Assembly (NCBI GenBank): GCA_014191975.1
Contig: BJHG01000019.1
Coordinates: 1 to 32,518, forward strand
DNA: 32,518 nucleotides
Origin: Methylococcaceae bacterium
GTDB lineage: Bacteria > Pseudomonadota > Gammaproteobacteria > Methylococcales > Methylomonadaceae
Direction: 5' to 3'
The notes beneath the pieces are model-generated. The model was not told the origin of the DNA. It saw nothing but the letters and a program-made list of their open reading frames with translations, and did no database searches. Position numbers and translations under genes: made by a program. Shown here one piece after another: positions 8,692 to 19,063 of the stretch. Each line of letters opens with the position of its first letter. The stretch's first letter is position 1.

Positions 8692-10169
8692 ACGTCGCAA
8701 CTTTTCCAATGTTAAGTTTGATTCTTTTTTTCCCCTTTGTTGGTGTATTAGCGATTGCGGTTATAAATTCTGTTGAAATCGCAAAAAAAATTGCGTTGAT
8801 GACAGCAATTATTGAACTGATTGCCACGTTAATTGTTACGTTTTCATTTGATGCAGAAGTCGCTGGATTTTCACAAGTCGAACGTTATCGCTGGATTCCG
8901 AATCTAAACGCGGAGTTTTTGCTCGGTGTTGATGGAATTTCAGTTTTATTTTTACCCGCTTCGGCATTGCTAACACTGATAACAATTCTTGCGTCGTGGA
9001 ATAACGTTAATCATTTGTCGCGGTTACATTTTGCCTTGTTGCTGATTTTAGAAAGCGTCACGCTAGGCGTTTTTACTGCACTGGATATGTTGTTGTTTTT
9101 CTTATTTTGGGAAGCGACATTGCCGCCGATTTTTTTTCTTATCGGTTTGTGGGGAATTGGAGCGCAACGTCGAGAAGCCGCGTTGAAATACACGTTATTT
9201 ATGTTGTTTGGCGGCGTGCCGTTGTTGTTTGCAATCATAGTTTTGGCGACAAATCACGCGACGCAAACGGGCGAATTATCGTTTAGTTTTTTGCAATTAT
9301 TACAAACACCAATGGCAGACAATTTACAGCTAATTGTATTTTTACTGCTGGTTTTAGGCTTTGCGGTAAAAGCCCCGCTCGCACCGTTTCATACTTGGTT
9401 GCCAACGGTTGCCATGCAAGCACCGACACAAATTAGCGCGTTATTAATGGGTTTAAAATTAGGCGCATTTGGTTTATTACGTTTTGCTTTTCCACTTGCC
9501 CCACACGCAGCGGCGCATCACGCTTGGATTGTGGCGTTATTGGGTGCCGTGACGTTGGTTTATGCCGCGTTGATTGCGTTGAAACAAACCAATTTGCGCG
9601 AATTGTTAGCGTATTTGAGCATTAGTCACGTTGGTTTAGTTGTGTTGGGTATTGCGAGTTTGAATGAACAAAGTTTGCAAGGTGTGATTTTTCAACTGCT
9701 CAATTTTAGTTTGATTGCTAGTGGTTTGATGTTGCTTGCAGGTTTTATGCAACAACGATTTGGTTCAACTGAACTGATTCATTTGGGAGGATTGGCAAAA
9801 GTGATGCCGAAAATGACAGCCTTCTTTTTCTTGTTTAGTCTTGCCAGTATTGGAATGCCGTTAACTAGCGGTTTTCCTGCTGAAATATTGCTGATTATCG
9901 GCGTGATGAAAAATCATCTTGGTTTAGGCATTGCGGCATTATGTGGCGCAATTTTAGGTGCGGCAGCATTACTGACTTTTATTCGTGGTTCATTTTTAGG
10001 CGCGATTATTTATGAAAATCTAAAACAAACTAGCGATTTACGTCCGCGTGAATGGCTGGTTTTAGGTGTACCAATTTTGCTGGTGATAATTTTTGGTTTG
10101 TTTCCACAAATTATTTTGGATACGACCAAACATGCGGCGCAATTTTGGCTGAGTCGGCTTATTTTCTAA
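8688..10169 (+). CDS. NuoM-like proton-channel subunit 3
   Basis: The 493-residue product is a third NuoM/NdhD-family paralogue. It has the conserved glutamate (E142 in FLFWEATLPPIFFLIG), the conserved lysine (K228 in GFAVKAPLAPFHTWLP) and an acidic residue in GFPAEILL near the last helices, so all key ion-path positions are present. It starts in an ATGA overlap with the previous gene and ends 14 bases before the SulP-CA gene. Together with the other paralogues it gives the cluster four antiporter-like subunits, against one in the minimal DabAB. Confidence 0.85.
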   Translation: MNVATFPMLSLILFFPFVGVLAIAVINSVEIAKKIALMTAIIELIATLIVTFSFDAEVAGFSQVERYRWIPNLNAEFLLGVDGISVLFLPASALLTLITILASWNNVNHLSRLHFALLLILESVTLGVFTALDMLLFFLFWEATLPPIFFLIGLWGIGAQRREAALKYTLFMLFGGVPLLFAIIVLATNHATQTGELSFSFLQLLQTPMADNLQLIVFLLLVLGFAVKAPLAPFHTWLPTVAMQAPTQISALLMGLKLGAFGLLRFAFPLAPHAAAHHAWIVALLGAVTLVYAALIALKQTNLRELLAYLSISHVGLVVLGIASLNEQSLQGVIFQLLNFSLIASGLMLLAGFMQQRFGSTELIHLGGLAKVMPKMTAFFFLFSLASIGMPLTSGFPAEILLIIGVMKNHLGLGIAALCGAILGAAALLTFIRGSFLGAIIYENLKQTSDLRPREWLVLGVPILLVIIFGLFPQIILDTTKHAAQFWLSRLIF

Positions 10170-10183
10170 GGAGAACAACTTAA

Positions 10184-12352
10184 ATGCGTCAACATCTAAA
10201 CTGTGATATTCCAGCGGGTATTTCGATTTTTCTGATTGCCATTCCATTATCACTTGGTATTGCATTAGCCTCTGGCGCACCGCTATTTTCGGGACTTATT
10301 GCCAGTATTATCGGTGGTTTGATTGTTGCGCCATTAAGCGGTTCAGCATTAGGCATTAGTGGCGCGGCGGCAGGATTAGTTATTTTAATGTTGAGTGAAA
10401 TTCAAGCACTCGGTTTTGCTGCCTTTTTGTTAGCGGTGATTTTAGCTGGCGTGTTTCAAATTTTAATGGGCTTGGTAAAAATGGGTTCGATTGCTCATTA
10501 CTTCCCTAGTTCTGTGATCAAAGGAATGTTGTCTGGCATTGGCATCGTTATTTTTCTCAAACAAATTCCCCACGCGGTCGGTTACGATAGCGATTACGAA
10601 GGCGATTTATCTTTTTTTCAACCCGATAATTATTCTTCATTTAGTGAATTAGTCGAAATGTTGAAATTTTCGTCACCGACAGCAATTTTTATCGCGCTTA
10701 TTTCGTTAGGGATTTTGATTTTATGGGAACGCCCCGCTTTCAAAAAAAGTAACTTTTTTCAAGTGTTGCATGGTACGTTAATCACGATTGTCGTTGGCAT
10801 TTTGATTAACGAATTTTTACAAAATCATTATCCTGATTTGGCGTTAAAAGAATCACATTTGGTGAATTTGCCCGTTGCCGAAAATACGGGTGAATTATTG
10901 TCACAAATGCACAGCCCCGATTTTTCGCAATTTACGAATCCCGCTGTTTATGTTGCGGCATTGATGTTGGCATTTTTGGCAAGTTTAGAAACCTTGCTTG
11001 CAGTTGAAGCGGTTGATCGCTTGGATGTTTTCAAGCGCGTTACACCGCCGAATCGTGAGTTAGTCGTCCAAGGCATTGGCAATATCGCGTCAGGTTTATT
11101 GGGCGGTTTGCCAATTACGCAAGTTATTATTCGCAGTTCCATCAACGTTCAATCGGGTGCAAAAACAAAAGCGTCAGGCGTTATTTCAGGTGCATTTTTG
11201 TTGGTGACGGTCTGTTTAATTCCCGAATATCTGAACAAAATTCCGTTAGCGAGTTTGGCGAGTATTTTGTTGGTTGTGAGTTATAAATTAACGCACCCAC
11301 GAGTTTTCAAAAAAATGTACAACGCGGGTTTTTATCATTTCATTCCGTTTATTGCCACGATTGTCGGGCTGATTTTGACCAATTTAATGATTGGCATTTT
11401 AATTGGCATGGCGGCGGCTTTGTTGTCGATTGTGTTAGAAAATTACAAAACCGTACAGTATTTTCGAGAAACCCACATCGGCAACAAAATCATTTTTCGC
11501 TTATCGGAACACGTTTCGTTTTTAAACAAAGCGATATTGAAACAAACCTTTGATCAATTGCCTGCGAATTCTGAAATTGTAATTGATGCAACACGCTCGA
11601 AATATCTTGATTACGATGTTTTTGAGGTAATTCGAGATTTCAAAAAAGAAGCTCCACTTAAAAACATTCAACTCACGCTGCAAAATGTGCGCGGTTTTGG
11701 AATTTTGAAGCCCGTTGAAAATGTTCAAGCTCACACTTATGAAAGCCAGCAAGCACTTACGTCTGCCGAAGTGTTGCAGGTTCTCAAAGACGGCAACGCG
11801 AATTTTGTGAATAATTTGGAATCAAATCGCAATTTTCTAGAACAAGTCAATGACACTAGCGATGGTCAATTTCCGATTGCGATTATTTTGAGCTGCATGG
11901 ATTCACGTACCTCGACGGAATTGGTTTTTGATCAAGGGCTGGGTGATATATTTAGCACACGTGTTGCTGGAAATGTTGTGAATAATGACATTTTGGGAAG
12001 TATGGAATACGCTTGCCAAGTCGCGGGGTCAAAGCTAATTGTTGTTTTAGGACACACACATTGTGGCGCTATTAAAGGCGCGTGCGCTCAAGTAAAACTT
12101 GATCATTTAACAGGTTTGCTCGATAAGATTCAGCCTGCTGTGAATTGTATTTGCTCAAAAAATAACGTTACAGAAATTGGATGCCGTGACGATTTAATTC
12201 AAGAAGTCGCGGATAAAAATGTGCAGATAATGGTTGAGAAAATTAAGCAACGTAGTCAAGTTCTTAACGATTTATTACAAGCAAGAAAAATCGGAATTGT
12301 CGGTGGAATGTACGATATTGAAACTGGAAAAGTAAAATTTTACGAAGCGTAA
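10184..12352 (+). CDS. SulP-family bicarbonate transporter fused to beta-carbonic anhydrase
   Basis: The 722-residue fusion has three parts. Residues about 1-420 are a SulP/SLC26-type transporter (10-12 hydrophobic segments, starting with PAGISIFLIAIPLSLGIALASG). Residues about 430-520 resemble a STAS domain. From about 530 to the end lies a beta-carbonic anhydrase with zinc ligands C571, H624 and C627 (SCMDSR and GHTHCG) and the D573/R575 dyad. Such fusions are proposed to import bicarbonate and interconvert it with CO2 at the membrane. AAGGAG at 10168-10173 lies ten bases before the ATG and overlaps the previous stop. Being last in the operon fits a second, DAB-independent route for inorganic carbon. 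Substrate preference cannot be read from sequence; sulfate is the alternative for the SulP part. Confidence 0.88.
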   Translation: MRQHLNCDIPAGISIFLIAIPLSLGIALASGAPLFSGLIASIIGGLIVAPLSGSALGISGAAAGLVILMLSEIQALGFAAFLLAVILAGVFQILMGLVKMGSIAHYFPSSVIKGMLSGIGIVIFLKQIPHAVGYDSDYEGDLSFFQPDNYSSFSELVEMLKFSSPTAIFIALISLGILILWERPAFKKSNFFQVLHGTLITIVVGILINEFLQNHYPDLALKESHLVNLPVAENTGELLSQMHSPDFSQFTNPAVYVAALMLAFLASLETLLAVEAVDRLDVFKRVTPPNRELVVQGIGNIASGLLGGLPITQVIIRSSINVQSGAKTKASGVISGAFLLVTVCLIPEYLNKIPLASLASILLVVSYKLTHPRVFKKMYNAGFYHFIPFIATIVGLILTNLMIGILIGMAAALLSIVLENYKTVQYFRETHIGNKIIFRLSEHVSFLNKAILKQTFDQLPANSEIVIDATRSKYLDYDVFEVIRDFKKEAPLKNIQLTLQNVRGFGILKPVENVQAHTYESQQALTSAEVLQVLKDGNANFVNNLESNRNFLEQVNDTSDGQFPIAIILSCMDSRTSTELVFDQGLGDIFSTRVAGNVVNNDILGSMEYACQVAGSKLIVVLGHTHCGAIKGACAQVKLDHLTGLLDKIQPAVNCICSKNNVTEIGCRDDLIQEVADKNVQIMVEKIKQRSQVLNDLLQARKIGIVGGMYDIETGKVKFYEA

Positions 12353-12550
12353 ATCGGAAATAACACTCTTCCTATTGATGTTGAAAGCCATATAAAAGCT
12401 GCCCTACGTGAAAATCCGGTGTACTGGAAAAATGAACATCCAGGCAACAATGCCCCTTATAGGCCGAAATCTTACCAATCCGAAATAAATTGCACTTGCT
12501 ACTTGAATCCGCCTACTAAATTACCAGCAATTTTTCGAGTAATAATTTGA
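12353..12550 (+). other. Open in-frame extension after the SulP-CA stop codon
   Basis: The frame of the SulP-CA gene stays open for 65 codons beyond its TAA (12350-12352), ending at TGA 12548-12550. It lacks its own ATG start and its 3' end overlaps the oppositely oriented gene at 12521. Segments such as NPVYWKNEHPGNNAPYRPKS look protein-like. It could be the decayed C-terminus of a longer ancestor, a gene fragment, or chance. No terminator was seen here. Confidence 0.25.
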
Positions 12551-12916
12551 ATTACCGTCATCGCGATAATACTCTTTACAATTCTCGCGGTTATAACCAC
12601 GGGCGCGAGTTTGTCGTTCGTAATACTCGTATTCACGGCGTTCGAGTTCCATTTCACGCTGTCTTAATTGATCTTCTCGAATGTCTCGCTGCGTTAATTC
12701 TCGACGATAATTTCTGTCATTATTTTCATATTGCGGGTCATCATCGCGAGTGATGCCGTAGATTGTCGAACCGACAATCGCGCCACCAATAATCGCTGGT
12801 GCAATCCATTGATTACCACCGCCACGATGATGTCCGCCACGATGTCCATATCTGTGGGCATTCGCCATGAAAGGTAATGCCAATAAAAGTGCTGCAATAA
12901 TTAATTTTGATTTCAT
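12521..12916 (-). CDS. Small exported His/Gly-rich protein with glycine-zipper-like segment
   Basis: This 131-residue protein is of unknown function. Residues 1-20 form a clear signal peptide ending in ANA. A histidine/glycine-rich stretch follows (21-34, RYGHRGGHHRGGG), then a small hydrophobic G-rich segment (about 38-54, AIIGGAIVGS) like a glycine zipper. The charged tail is rich in Arg/Glu/Tyr with possible coiled coil (75-105), and two cysteines (C113, C130) sit near the end. GGAG lies ten bases before the ATG. The histidines could bind metal, but that is inference. It is the last gene of the leftward bamD-rluB-DUF2970 group, after a 68-base gap. Confidence 0.7.
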   Translation of the reverse strand: MKSKLIIAALLLALPFMANAHRYGHRGGHHRGGGNQWIAPAIIGGAIVGSTIYGITRDDDPQYENNDRNYRRELTQRDIREDQLRQREMELERREYEYYERQTRARGYNRENCKEYYRDDGNSNYYSKNCW

Positions 12917-12984
12917 GGTTTTTATTCTCCAGTTTGTAAAATTAACTGTGTTGAAATGATAACTAAATTCATAGTTTTAATCGA

Positions 12985-13170
12985 TTACAACACCATCGAG
13001 ACGACCAACATAATCACAACAATAAACGTTAGCGTAAACAGCACACCGCCAATCACATACGCAGACAATGAACCGTGTTCAAAATCTTGCTCACGATTTT
13101 TATTACTTTGAATACCGATTGCTGCTGCGAAAACGCTTTTAGCGACTTGAAGAATGCTTTGTTTTGACAT
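12985..13170 (-). CDS. DUF2970 family small membrane protein
   Basis: This 61-residue protein starts at MSKQSILQVAKSVFAAAIGIQ, followed by a polar stretch and one transmembrane helix at the C-terminus (about 37-61). The pattern and length match DUF2970 proteins. A longer frame runs upstream to 13227, but the ATG at 13168-13170 is preferred because GGAG lies seven bases before it. The gene overlaps the last 32 bases of rluB in another frame, so its translation is likely coupled to rluB. Function is unknown. Confidence 0.75.
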   Translation of the reverse strand: MSKQSILQVAKSVFAAAIGIQSNKNREQDFEHGSLSAYVIGGVLFTLTFIVVIMLVVSMVL

Positions 13171-14098
13171 CTTTTTTCTCCGTTCTAACAACGTGCGATG
13201 TTTCCACAGGCAAGCCCGCAAATTCAAATAATAAATCTAATTCTTTGCTGTTTAATTCCTGACATTTTCCTGTACGTAAACCGTCTGATAACACAACGGG
13301 TCCATAACGTACACGCATTAATCGACTGACCACAACATTTTGTGCTTCCCATAATCGACGAACTAAACGATTTCGACCTTCGCTTACGATAACGTGATAC
13401 CACTTATTCGCACCTTCGCCACCCATGAAATAGATTTGATCAAATTTGGCTTCGCCGTCTTCAAGTTGCACGCCTTTTCGGAGTAATTCTATTTTTTCAG
13501 CAGGTACTTCGCCCAAAATTCGCACCGCATATTCACGTTCGACTTCAGTAGAGGGGTGCATCAATTTGTTGGCTAACTCACCGTTATTTGTAATCAGCAA
13601 CAAGCCTGATGTGTTCACGTCTAAACGTCCTACCGCAATCCAGCGCGAGGTGTCTAATTTTGGTAAAGATGCAAAAATCGTTGGACGACCTTGTGGATCA
13701 TTGCGCGTCACAATTTCGCCCGTTGGTTTGTGGTAAATCAAAACCCGTGTTGGTTGCACCGCAAATTTTTCCCAATGCAGCACGCGATCGTTAAGTTGTA
13801 AATAATCACCTGCTTTGAGATGTGCGCCTTGCTTGACTAGCACGCCGTTAATTTTTAAGCGCCCTTCGGTAATCCAACGTTCAATTTCACGTCGTGAAGC
13901 AACTCCGCCGCGTGCTAAAACTTTTTGAATCCTCTCACCATCTTTTGAGATTTCAACGTCAACGAGTCGCTTTTCAACGGGTTCTTTTCGAGCAAGGGTA
14001 TTTGGACGTACATTTTCACGGCGCATTTGGCTCGCCGATTTATTAGGTTGTTTTTTATCGCGCAATGCGACGGGTTTATTGAGTTGTTTGGTTTTCAC
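13139..14098 (-). CDS. rluB: 23S rRNA pseudouridine synthase RluB (RsuA family)
   Basis: The product is 319 residues. An S4 RNA-binding domain lies at about 55-105 (IQKVLARGGVASRREIERWI), followed by the RsuA-family catalytic domain with GRLDVNTSGLLL (catalytic Asp160) and EREYAVRILG. RluB converts a uridine in helix 89 of 23S rRNA (U2605 in E. coli) to pseudouridine. RluF/RsuA are close alternatives, but the length and the Lys/Arg-rich N-terminal extension (1-45) suit RluB. The start is GTG at 14096-14098, with AGGA five bases upstream. It lies 48 bases downstream of bamD. Confidence 0.85.
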   Translation of the reverse strand: MKTKQLNKPVALRDKKQPNKSASQMRRENVRPNTLARKEPVEKRLVDVEISKDGERIQKVLARGGVASRREIERWITEGRLKINGVLVKQGAHLKAGDYLQLNDRVLHWEKFAVQPTRVLIYHKPTGEIVTRNDPQGRPTIFASLPKLDTSRWIAVGRLDVNTSGLLLITNNGELANKLMHPSTEVEREYAVRILGEVPAEKIELLRKGVQLEDGEAKFDQIYFMGGEGANKWYHVIVSEGRNRLVRRLWEAQNVVVSRLMRVRYGPVVLSDGLRTGKCQELNSKELDLLFEFAGLPVETSHVVRTEKKDVKTKHSSSR

Positions 14099-14146
14099 GT
14101 TTTTCCTGTAAATGTATTTTGACGTTAGTGTTAGTACAATAATTTT

Positions 14147-14998
14147 CTATTTATCCAGTCCGACAAAATCCCAAACTTGATGTGACATTGTTGCACCACT
14201 ATTCTCAGGAACAGGTGCACCGTTTGGATAATTTAACGTATAAATACGTTTCGCATCGTTAGCTAAATCAATCATATTTAACTGTGAATAAGCATCTTGC
14301 AGGATTTCTAACGCAAATGGCACCGCAATCGAACGCGGATATTTTTCTATCACGGTTTTGGCGCGATTTACTGCTGCAATATAAGCCTTACGTTTCATGT
14401 AATAACGGGCAATGTTTATTTCGTGCATCGCTAAATTATTTTTAATCGCGACCGTGCGTTGTTGAGCATCGGCAACGTAATGACTTTTTGGATAGCGGCG
14501 CATCAATTCCGCGAAATTTTCCAGCGCGTCATTTGCGTGAACTTGATCACGTTGCGACGTATCGGTCGGCAAAAAACGATCTACAAAGGTAATTCCTCGA
14601 TTGTAATTAACTAGCCCTTTTAAGTAATACGCATAATCGACGTGATTATCACGCGGATACGTTTTGATAAAACGGTCAGCCGCGTTAATCGCCGATTCGG
14701 CATCATTATTTTTATAATATGCATACGCGCTATCAAGTTGTGTTTGTGGCGCGGCATTATCAAATGGATAACGGGTCTCTAACGCCTCGTATAACTTAAT
14801 CGCTTTGTCGTAATTACTTGCTTCCATTGTGATTTTGGCTTCGGAGCGAAATTTGTCCGCATTCCAACCTGCATAAGTTTCCTCATCGGTTGAACCGCCA
14901 CCTCCAGCCAAGCTTTGCAGCGTTGCGCACCCAGTCAAAACGGTTAAAGAGAGAATTAAACAACAAACGGTTAAAAATTTAATTAGAATGGTGTGCAT
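14147..14998 (-). CDS. bamD: Outer membrane assembly lipoprotein BamD
   Basis: This 283-residue lipoprotein carries a signal peptide and lipobox LTGC with Cys24 as the acylation site, followed by a Gly-rich linker and tetratricopeptide-like helical repeats (about 45-260; ITMEASNYDKAIKLYEALETRYPF and NNDAESAINAADRFIKTYPR-type units). BamD is the essential lipoprotein partner of BamA in beta-barrel insertion into the outer membrane. The divergent rluD on its other side is the usual gammaproteobacterial neighbour, which supports the call. No strong Shine-Dalgarno is visible before the ATG. Confidence 0.92.
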   Translation of the reverse strand: MHTILIKFLTVCCLILSLTVLTGCATLQSLAGGGGSTDEETYAGWNADKFRSEAKITMEASNYDKAIKLYEALETRYPFDNAAPQTQLDSAYAYYKNNDAESAINAADRFIKTYPRDNHVDYAYYLKGLVNYNRGITFVDRFLPTDTSQRDQVHANDALENFAELMRRYPKSHYVADAQQRTVAIKNNLAMHEINIARYYMKRKAYIAAVNRAKTVIEKYPRSIAVPFALEILQDAYSQLNMIDLANDAKRIYTLNYPNGAPVPENSGATMSHQVWDFVGLDK

Positions 14999-15097
14999 AA
15001 ATTGTAGGATTTAGAAATGAATTTGCGCTAATCAAAAGCCTGTAAATCAGCGTATTTAGTGGTGTGAGTATAACTTAACAACTAATGAATTAAAAAT

Positions 15098-16051
15098 ATG
15101 ACGATATTAACCACAGAAGTCCCGCATGAAATGGCAGGAATGCGTTTAGATGCAGTGCTTGCTGAATTATTTGATGATTATTCGCGTAGTAAATTACAAA
15201 TATGGGTGAGAGCAGGGCGTGTAAAAGTGAATGGCGAGGATTTAAAACCGCGTGACAAATTAGTCGGTGGCGAATTTATTAGCCTCGATGCAGAACCTGA
15301 AGTCGTTATTGTTTATGAAGCGGAGAACATTCCACTTGATATTATTTTTGAAGATGACGATATTTTAATTTTAAATAAACCAGCAGGGTTAGTGGTTCAT
15401 CCTGCGATTGGAAATTGGACAGGTACGTTGTTAAATGCGTTGTTATATCATTTGCCGCAGTTAGAAACGTTGCCACGTGCAGGTATCGTGCATCGCATCG
15501 ACAAAGATACCAGTGGATTGTTAATGGTCGCGAAAACATTACAAGCACACAATCATTTAACCGAACAATTACAAGCTCGAACTATTCACCGTGAATATCA
15601 AGCAATTACTCACAATCGTATGATTGCGGGTGGCACGATTGATGATCCAATTGGGCGACATCCAACTGACCGTTTGCGTTATGCCGTGCGTGACAATGGC
15701 AAAGAAGCCGTGACGCACTATCGGGTAATTACACGCTTTAAACGCCACACGCACATTCAAGTGAAACTTGAAACGGGACGTACACATCAAATTCGTGTTC
15801 ACATGGGACATGTTCGTTTTCCGTTGTTAGGCGATCCACTTTATAGTGGTCGTTTTAAATTACCCGCAAAGTGTGCCGAAGCATTAGAAGAGGTTTTGCG
15901 TAGTTTTAAGCGTCAGGCTTTGCACGCAGTAAAATTGGGATTAGTGCATCCGACAACGAGCGAATATATAGAATGGGAACAACCTTTACCCGTTGATATG
16001 TTGGATTTATTAACTGCGTTAGCAAAAAATGATGCTGAAGAAGAGCAATAA
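15098..16051 (+). CDS. rluD: 23S rRNA pseudouridine synthase RluD
   Basis: The product is 317 residues. An S4 domain lies at about 15-65 (RLDAVLAELFDDYSRSKLQ), followed by the RluA-family domain with LNKPAGLVVHP and the catalytic HRIDKDTSGLL (nucleophilic Asp135), then TGRTHQIRVHM. RluD modifies helix 69 of 23S rRNA (U1911, 1915 and 1917 in E. coli), needed for normal ribosome assembly. Length and divergent placement next to bamD support RluD over RluC. A 99-base gap separates it from bamD and must hold both promoters, though no clear consensus was picked out. Confidence 0.92.
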   Translation: MTILTTEVPHEMAGMRLDAVLAELFDDYSRSKLQIWVRAGRVKVNGEDLKPRDKLVGGEFISLDAEPEVVIVYEAENIPLDIIFEDDDILILNKPAGLVVHPAIGNWTGTLLNALLYHLPQLETLPRAGIVHRIDKDTSGLLMVAKTLQAHNHLTEQLQARTIHREYQAITHNRMIAGGTIDDPIGRHPTDRLRYAVRDNGKEAVTHYRVITRFKRHTHIQVKLETGRTHQIRVHMGHVRFPLLGDPLYSGRFKLPAKCAEALEEVLRSFKRQALHAVKLGLVHPTTSEYIEWEQPLPVDMLDLLTALAKNDAEEEQ

Positions 16052-16784
16052 TTTTATTTTTCCGAATTGGAATGTGCCACCGAATGTTCATGCGGTGATG
16101 ACAACGCGCATTAAAGAAAATGCCCGATTCCCTTCAAAAAATGGGGAATGTTATGCCGATTTCAATTTAGCGACTCATGTTAATGATGATTTAGAGCGTG
16201 TTTTAGAAAATCGTCGTTTGCTTAAAACAGAATTATCTTTGCCAACAGAACCATTTTGGCTTGAGCAAATTCACAGTGATAAAGTGATTGAAGCAGGGCA
16301 CGATTGGACTTTATTACAAGCGGACGCGAGTTTTTCAACGCAAAAAGACGTGGTTTGTGTTGTGCTGACAGCAGATTGTTTACCTGTTCTGATCTGTTCG
16401 ACTGACGGCACACAAATCGCCGCCGTTCATGCAGGTTGGCGTGGGTTAGCGAATGGAATTATTTCAAATACCGTTGCCGCGTTGAAAACGAAAGATTTAA
16501 TCGTTTGGTTAGGTGCGGCAATTGGTGTGGAACGTTTTGAAGTGGGTGACGATGTGCGCGACACGTTTTTGCAAAAATCGGCAGATTATTCTGTCGCATT
16601 CAAAGCGCATGAAAATGATTGGCTTGCTAACATTTATCAATTGGCACGAATCGAATTAGCACATTTAGGAATCACCGCTGTTTCTGGTGGTGAATTCTGC
16701 ACCGTGACCGATGCAGAAAGATTTTATTCTTATCGTCGCGAAAAACAAACGGGACGAATGGCGACGTTGATTTGGCGAACGTAA
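16029..16784 (+). CDS. pgeF: PgeF/YfiH multicopper-polyphenol-oxidase-like peptidoglycan editing factor
   Basis: This 251-residue protein is of the YfiH/LACC1 family. Metal/active-site residues are visible: H82 in QIHSD, C117 in TADCLP, and H134 in HAGWRG. Family members have purine-nucleoside phosphorylase/deaminase activity, and E. coli PgeF removes muropeptides with wrong residues. It overlaps the end of rluD by 23 bases, the usual rluD-yfiH arrangement, so it is co-transcribed. The first of two adjacent ATGs is used here; the second (16032) is equally possible. It ends one base before the convergent parE stop. Confidence 0.88.
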   Translation: MMLKKSNNFIFPNWNVPPNVHAVMTTRIKENARFPSKNGECYADFNLATHVNDDLERVLENRRLLKTELSLPTEPFWLEQIHSDKVIEAGHDWTLLQADASFSTQKDVVCVVLTADCLPVLICSTDGTQIAAVHAGWRGLANGIISNTVAALKTKDLIVWLGAAIGVERFEVGDDVRDTFLQKSADYSVAFKAHENDWLANIYQLARIELAHLGITAVSGGEFCTVTDAERFYSYRREKQTGRMATLIWRT

Positions 16785-16785
16785 A

Positions 16786-18717
<1,932 letters not shown>

Positions 18718-18789
18718 TCAAAGTTGTGTAACTGCACATTCTAGTCGTAATTAACACACGCTTCGTTTAAAATATGCAACTTCAAAGAC

Positions 18790-18866
18790 GCGCCCGTAGC
18801 TCAGCTGGATAGAGCGCAGCCCTCCGGAGGCTGAGGTCAGAGGTTCGAATCCGCTCGGGCGCACCA
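18790..18866 (+). tRNA. tRNA-Arg(CCG)
   Basis: A complete 77-base cloverleaf with encoded CCA (18864-18866). The acceptor stem (18790-18796 with the CGGGCGC before A73) is perfect, the D-arm is GCTC/GAGC, and the anticodon stem CAGCC/GGCTG closes a loop CTCCGGA with anticodon CCG at 18824-18826, reading the rare CGG codon. The T-arm AGAGG/CCGCT contains one A-G mismatch at its middle pair; all other conserved features (TTCGAAT) are normal. Confidence 0.95.
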
Positions 18867-19063
18867 ATTATTCAAAATATCGGATGGTCGGATGGTACGA
18901 ATCATTCTAAAAAATTCGACATAAACAATTTTTCGAACAAAATTACGTTTTCATGATCTTTAAGGTTATTGAGAAAGAGTTTAATTCAAAAACAACGAAT
19001 GATGATTGATCAATTGCGGCAATTCATTATTCAATATCAAAAAAAAAATTATAACAATTTCAC

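Noticed and set aside
989-10169. A respiratory complex I (nuo) operon
   Set aside because: Only antiporter-like subunits are present, with no nuoA-K; dabA and SulP-CA within the same operon point to inorganic-carbon uptake.
10184-12352. A plain sulfate transporter
   Set aside because: The complete C-terminal beta-carbonic anhydrase site (C571, D573, R575, H624, C627) and the dabA operon context favour bicarbonate.
13171-13227. Longer N-terminus for the DUF2970 protein
   Set aside because: The added residues do not fit the family, and the Shine-Dalgarno sits before the internal ATG at 13170.
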